A stretch of DNA of 7,003 nucleotides, from NCBI GenBank assembly GCA_945957335.1, contig CAMFLJ010000200.1, positions 1-7,003 on the forward strand, read 5' to 3'. The DNA is from an uncultured Actinomycetes bacterium (lineage in GTDB: Bacteria > Actinomycetota > Acidimicrobiia > Acidimicrobiales > Acidimicrobilacustridaceae). Below, one piece after another: positions 6,320-7,003 of this stretch. Position 1 is the first letter of the stretch, and each line of letters begins with the position of its first letter. A program made the translations under genes and the position numbers. The notes beneath the pieces are model-generated. The model was given only the letters and a program-made list of their open reading frames with translations, did no database searches and was not told the DNA's origin.

Positions 6320-7003
6320 CGGTCCTCCGGGGGGCGGGGGTGGTCGAGGACGGGCTCCCAGCCCGGCCCCACGTCGTGGCCGCCGATCGACGCCACGCCG
6401 GCGATGCCGAGCAGGGTCTGCAGCAGCGTGTCGGCGCCGGCGGTGAGGTCGGCGGGCTCGGTGTGCTCGGCCGGGTTGTGGCTCACACCGCCGACTGACG
6501 GCACGAAGACCATCCCGGCGGGGCAGACCCGCGCGAGCATCTGGGCGTCATGGCCGGCGCCGCTGGGCAGGCGCTTGACCGTGTGGCCCAGGTCTGTGGC
6601 GGTCGCCTCGACCCACTCGACGACGCGGGGGTCGAACGGCACCGGCTCGAAGCGGGCGAGGCGCCGGACCTCGATGGTGGCGCCCTCCTCGGCGGCGACC
6701 CGCTCGCAGAAGTTCCAGAGGTCGACCTCGGCCTTCCGCAGCGCTCCCGGGTCGGTGTTGCGCAGGTCGACGGTGAACGTGGCCCGGGCCGGCACCACGT
6801 TGATGAGGTTCGGGTGCAGGTCGATCTTGCCGACGGTGCCCACCTGATGGCTGCCGTAGGCGGCGCACATCTCGCGCACCTGCACGGCGATGCGGGCGGC
6901 CACGTACATCGGGTCGTGGCGGTGCGACATCGGCGTGGTGCCGGCGTGGTTCGACTGCCCGGTGACGGTGACCTCGCTCCACGAGATCCCCTGCACCTCG
7001 GTG
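6316..7003 (-). CDS. M20-family N-carbamoyl-L-amino-acid hydrolase / allantoate amidohydrolase (C-terminal part; start outside window)
   Basis: The C-terminal 229 codons of a zinc-dependent amidase of the HyuC/AllC type; the N-terminus and the first metal ligands lie beyond base 7003. The visible part contains the lid/dimerisation domain with QSNHAGTTPM (minus strand 6957-6928), which holds substrate carboxylate in relatives. HPNLINVVPARATFTVDLRNTD and LARFEPVPFD follow. The returning catalytic domain has SGAGHDAQM (His at 6550-6552) and GGVSHNPAEHT (zinc-ligand His at 6478-6480). The family splits ureido groups from N-carbamoyl-L-amino acids, beta-ureidopropionate or allantoate; I cannot decide between these. 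About 30 extra residues after the last family helix (VGPGWEPVLDHPRPPEDR at the end) look like a variable tail. Its TGA overlaps the start of the D-carbamoylase gene (ATGA), so the two form an operon. Any ring-opening hydantoinase or dihydropyrimidinase would be expected upstream, past the window edge. Confidence 0.9.
   Translation of the reverse strand, partial: TEVQGISWSEVTVTGQSNHAGTTPMSHRHDPMYVAARIAVQVREMCAAYGSHQVGTVGKIDLHPNLINVVPARATFTVDLRNTDPGALRKAEVDLWNFCERVAAEEGATIEVRRLARFEPVPFDPRVVEWVEATATDLGHTVKRLPSGAGHDAQMLARVCPAGMVFVPSVGGVSHNPAEHTEPADLTAGADTLLQTLLGIAGVASIGGHDVGPGWEPVLDHPRPPEDR
6324..6328 (-). promoter_or_regulatory. Ribosome binding site of the D-carbamoylase gene
   Basis: On the minus strand GGAGG lies inside the end of the M20 gene, 4 bases before ATG 6319. 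This spacing is slightly tight, but the core is one of the best Shine-Dalgarno matches in the window. Together with the ATGA overlap it supports translational coupling and efficient re-initiation of the second carbamoylase. Confidence 0.65.

Noticed and set aside
5438..6847. Long plus-strand frame (469 codons) opposite the two carbamoylase genes
   Set aside because: It crosses the junction of two well-supported minus-strand genes and has low-complexity Gly/Val/Leu/His content typical of antisense shadows.

Overview
The window is a very GC-rich stretch (visibly around 70% G+C, nearly every third codon position G or C) with GTG as well as ATG starts, 4-base start/stop overlaps and a probable leaderless promoter. 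This suggests a high-GC actinobacterium. The class Acidimicrobiia is a plausible guess, but the sequence does not prove it. No RNA gene, insertion sequence, CRISPR array or phage gene is visible. No stretch of more than about 50 bases lacks a gene.

Layout. (a) 1-282, plus strand: the last 93 codons of an Ala/Pro-rich protein I do not recognise. (b) 283-326: a 44-base gap with the only AT-rich island I saw, a likely promoter/operator. (c) 327-5079, plus strand: a probable operon of three genes. They are an FAD-less [2Fe-2S]-molybdopterin hydroxylase related to the XdhD / selenium-dependent xanthine dehydrogenase group, an unusually short SsnA-like amidohydrolase overlapping it by four bases, and an LLM-class (luciferase-like) flavin- or F420-dependent oxidoreductase. 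(d) 5130-5369, plus strand: a small thiamine-binding (MTH1187/YkoF-like) protein, probably from its own leaderless promoter. (e) 5375-7003, minus strand: two translationally coupled amide-bond hydrolases, an M20-family carbamoylase/allantoate amidohydrolase (start beyond the window edge) and a nitrilase-fold N-carbamoyl-D-amino-acid hydrolase. The two strands converge at 5369/5375 with only 5 bases between stop codons.

How the genes may work together. Mo-hydroxylases of this group oxidise purines and related N-heterocycles. SsnA belongs to the guanine deaminase-like amidohydrolases and sits beside xdhD in the E. coli ygfK-ssnA-ygfM-xdhD locus. Carbamoylases remove carbamoyl groups from ureido acids produced when pyrimidine, hydantoin or purine rings are opened. 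The simplest reading is a nucleobase or N-heterocycle salvage/catabolism locus, with the plus-strand operon acting on the ring and the minus-strand pair on ring-opened ureido products. The family assignments are strong. The exact substrates and the joint pathway are inference.
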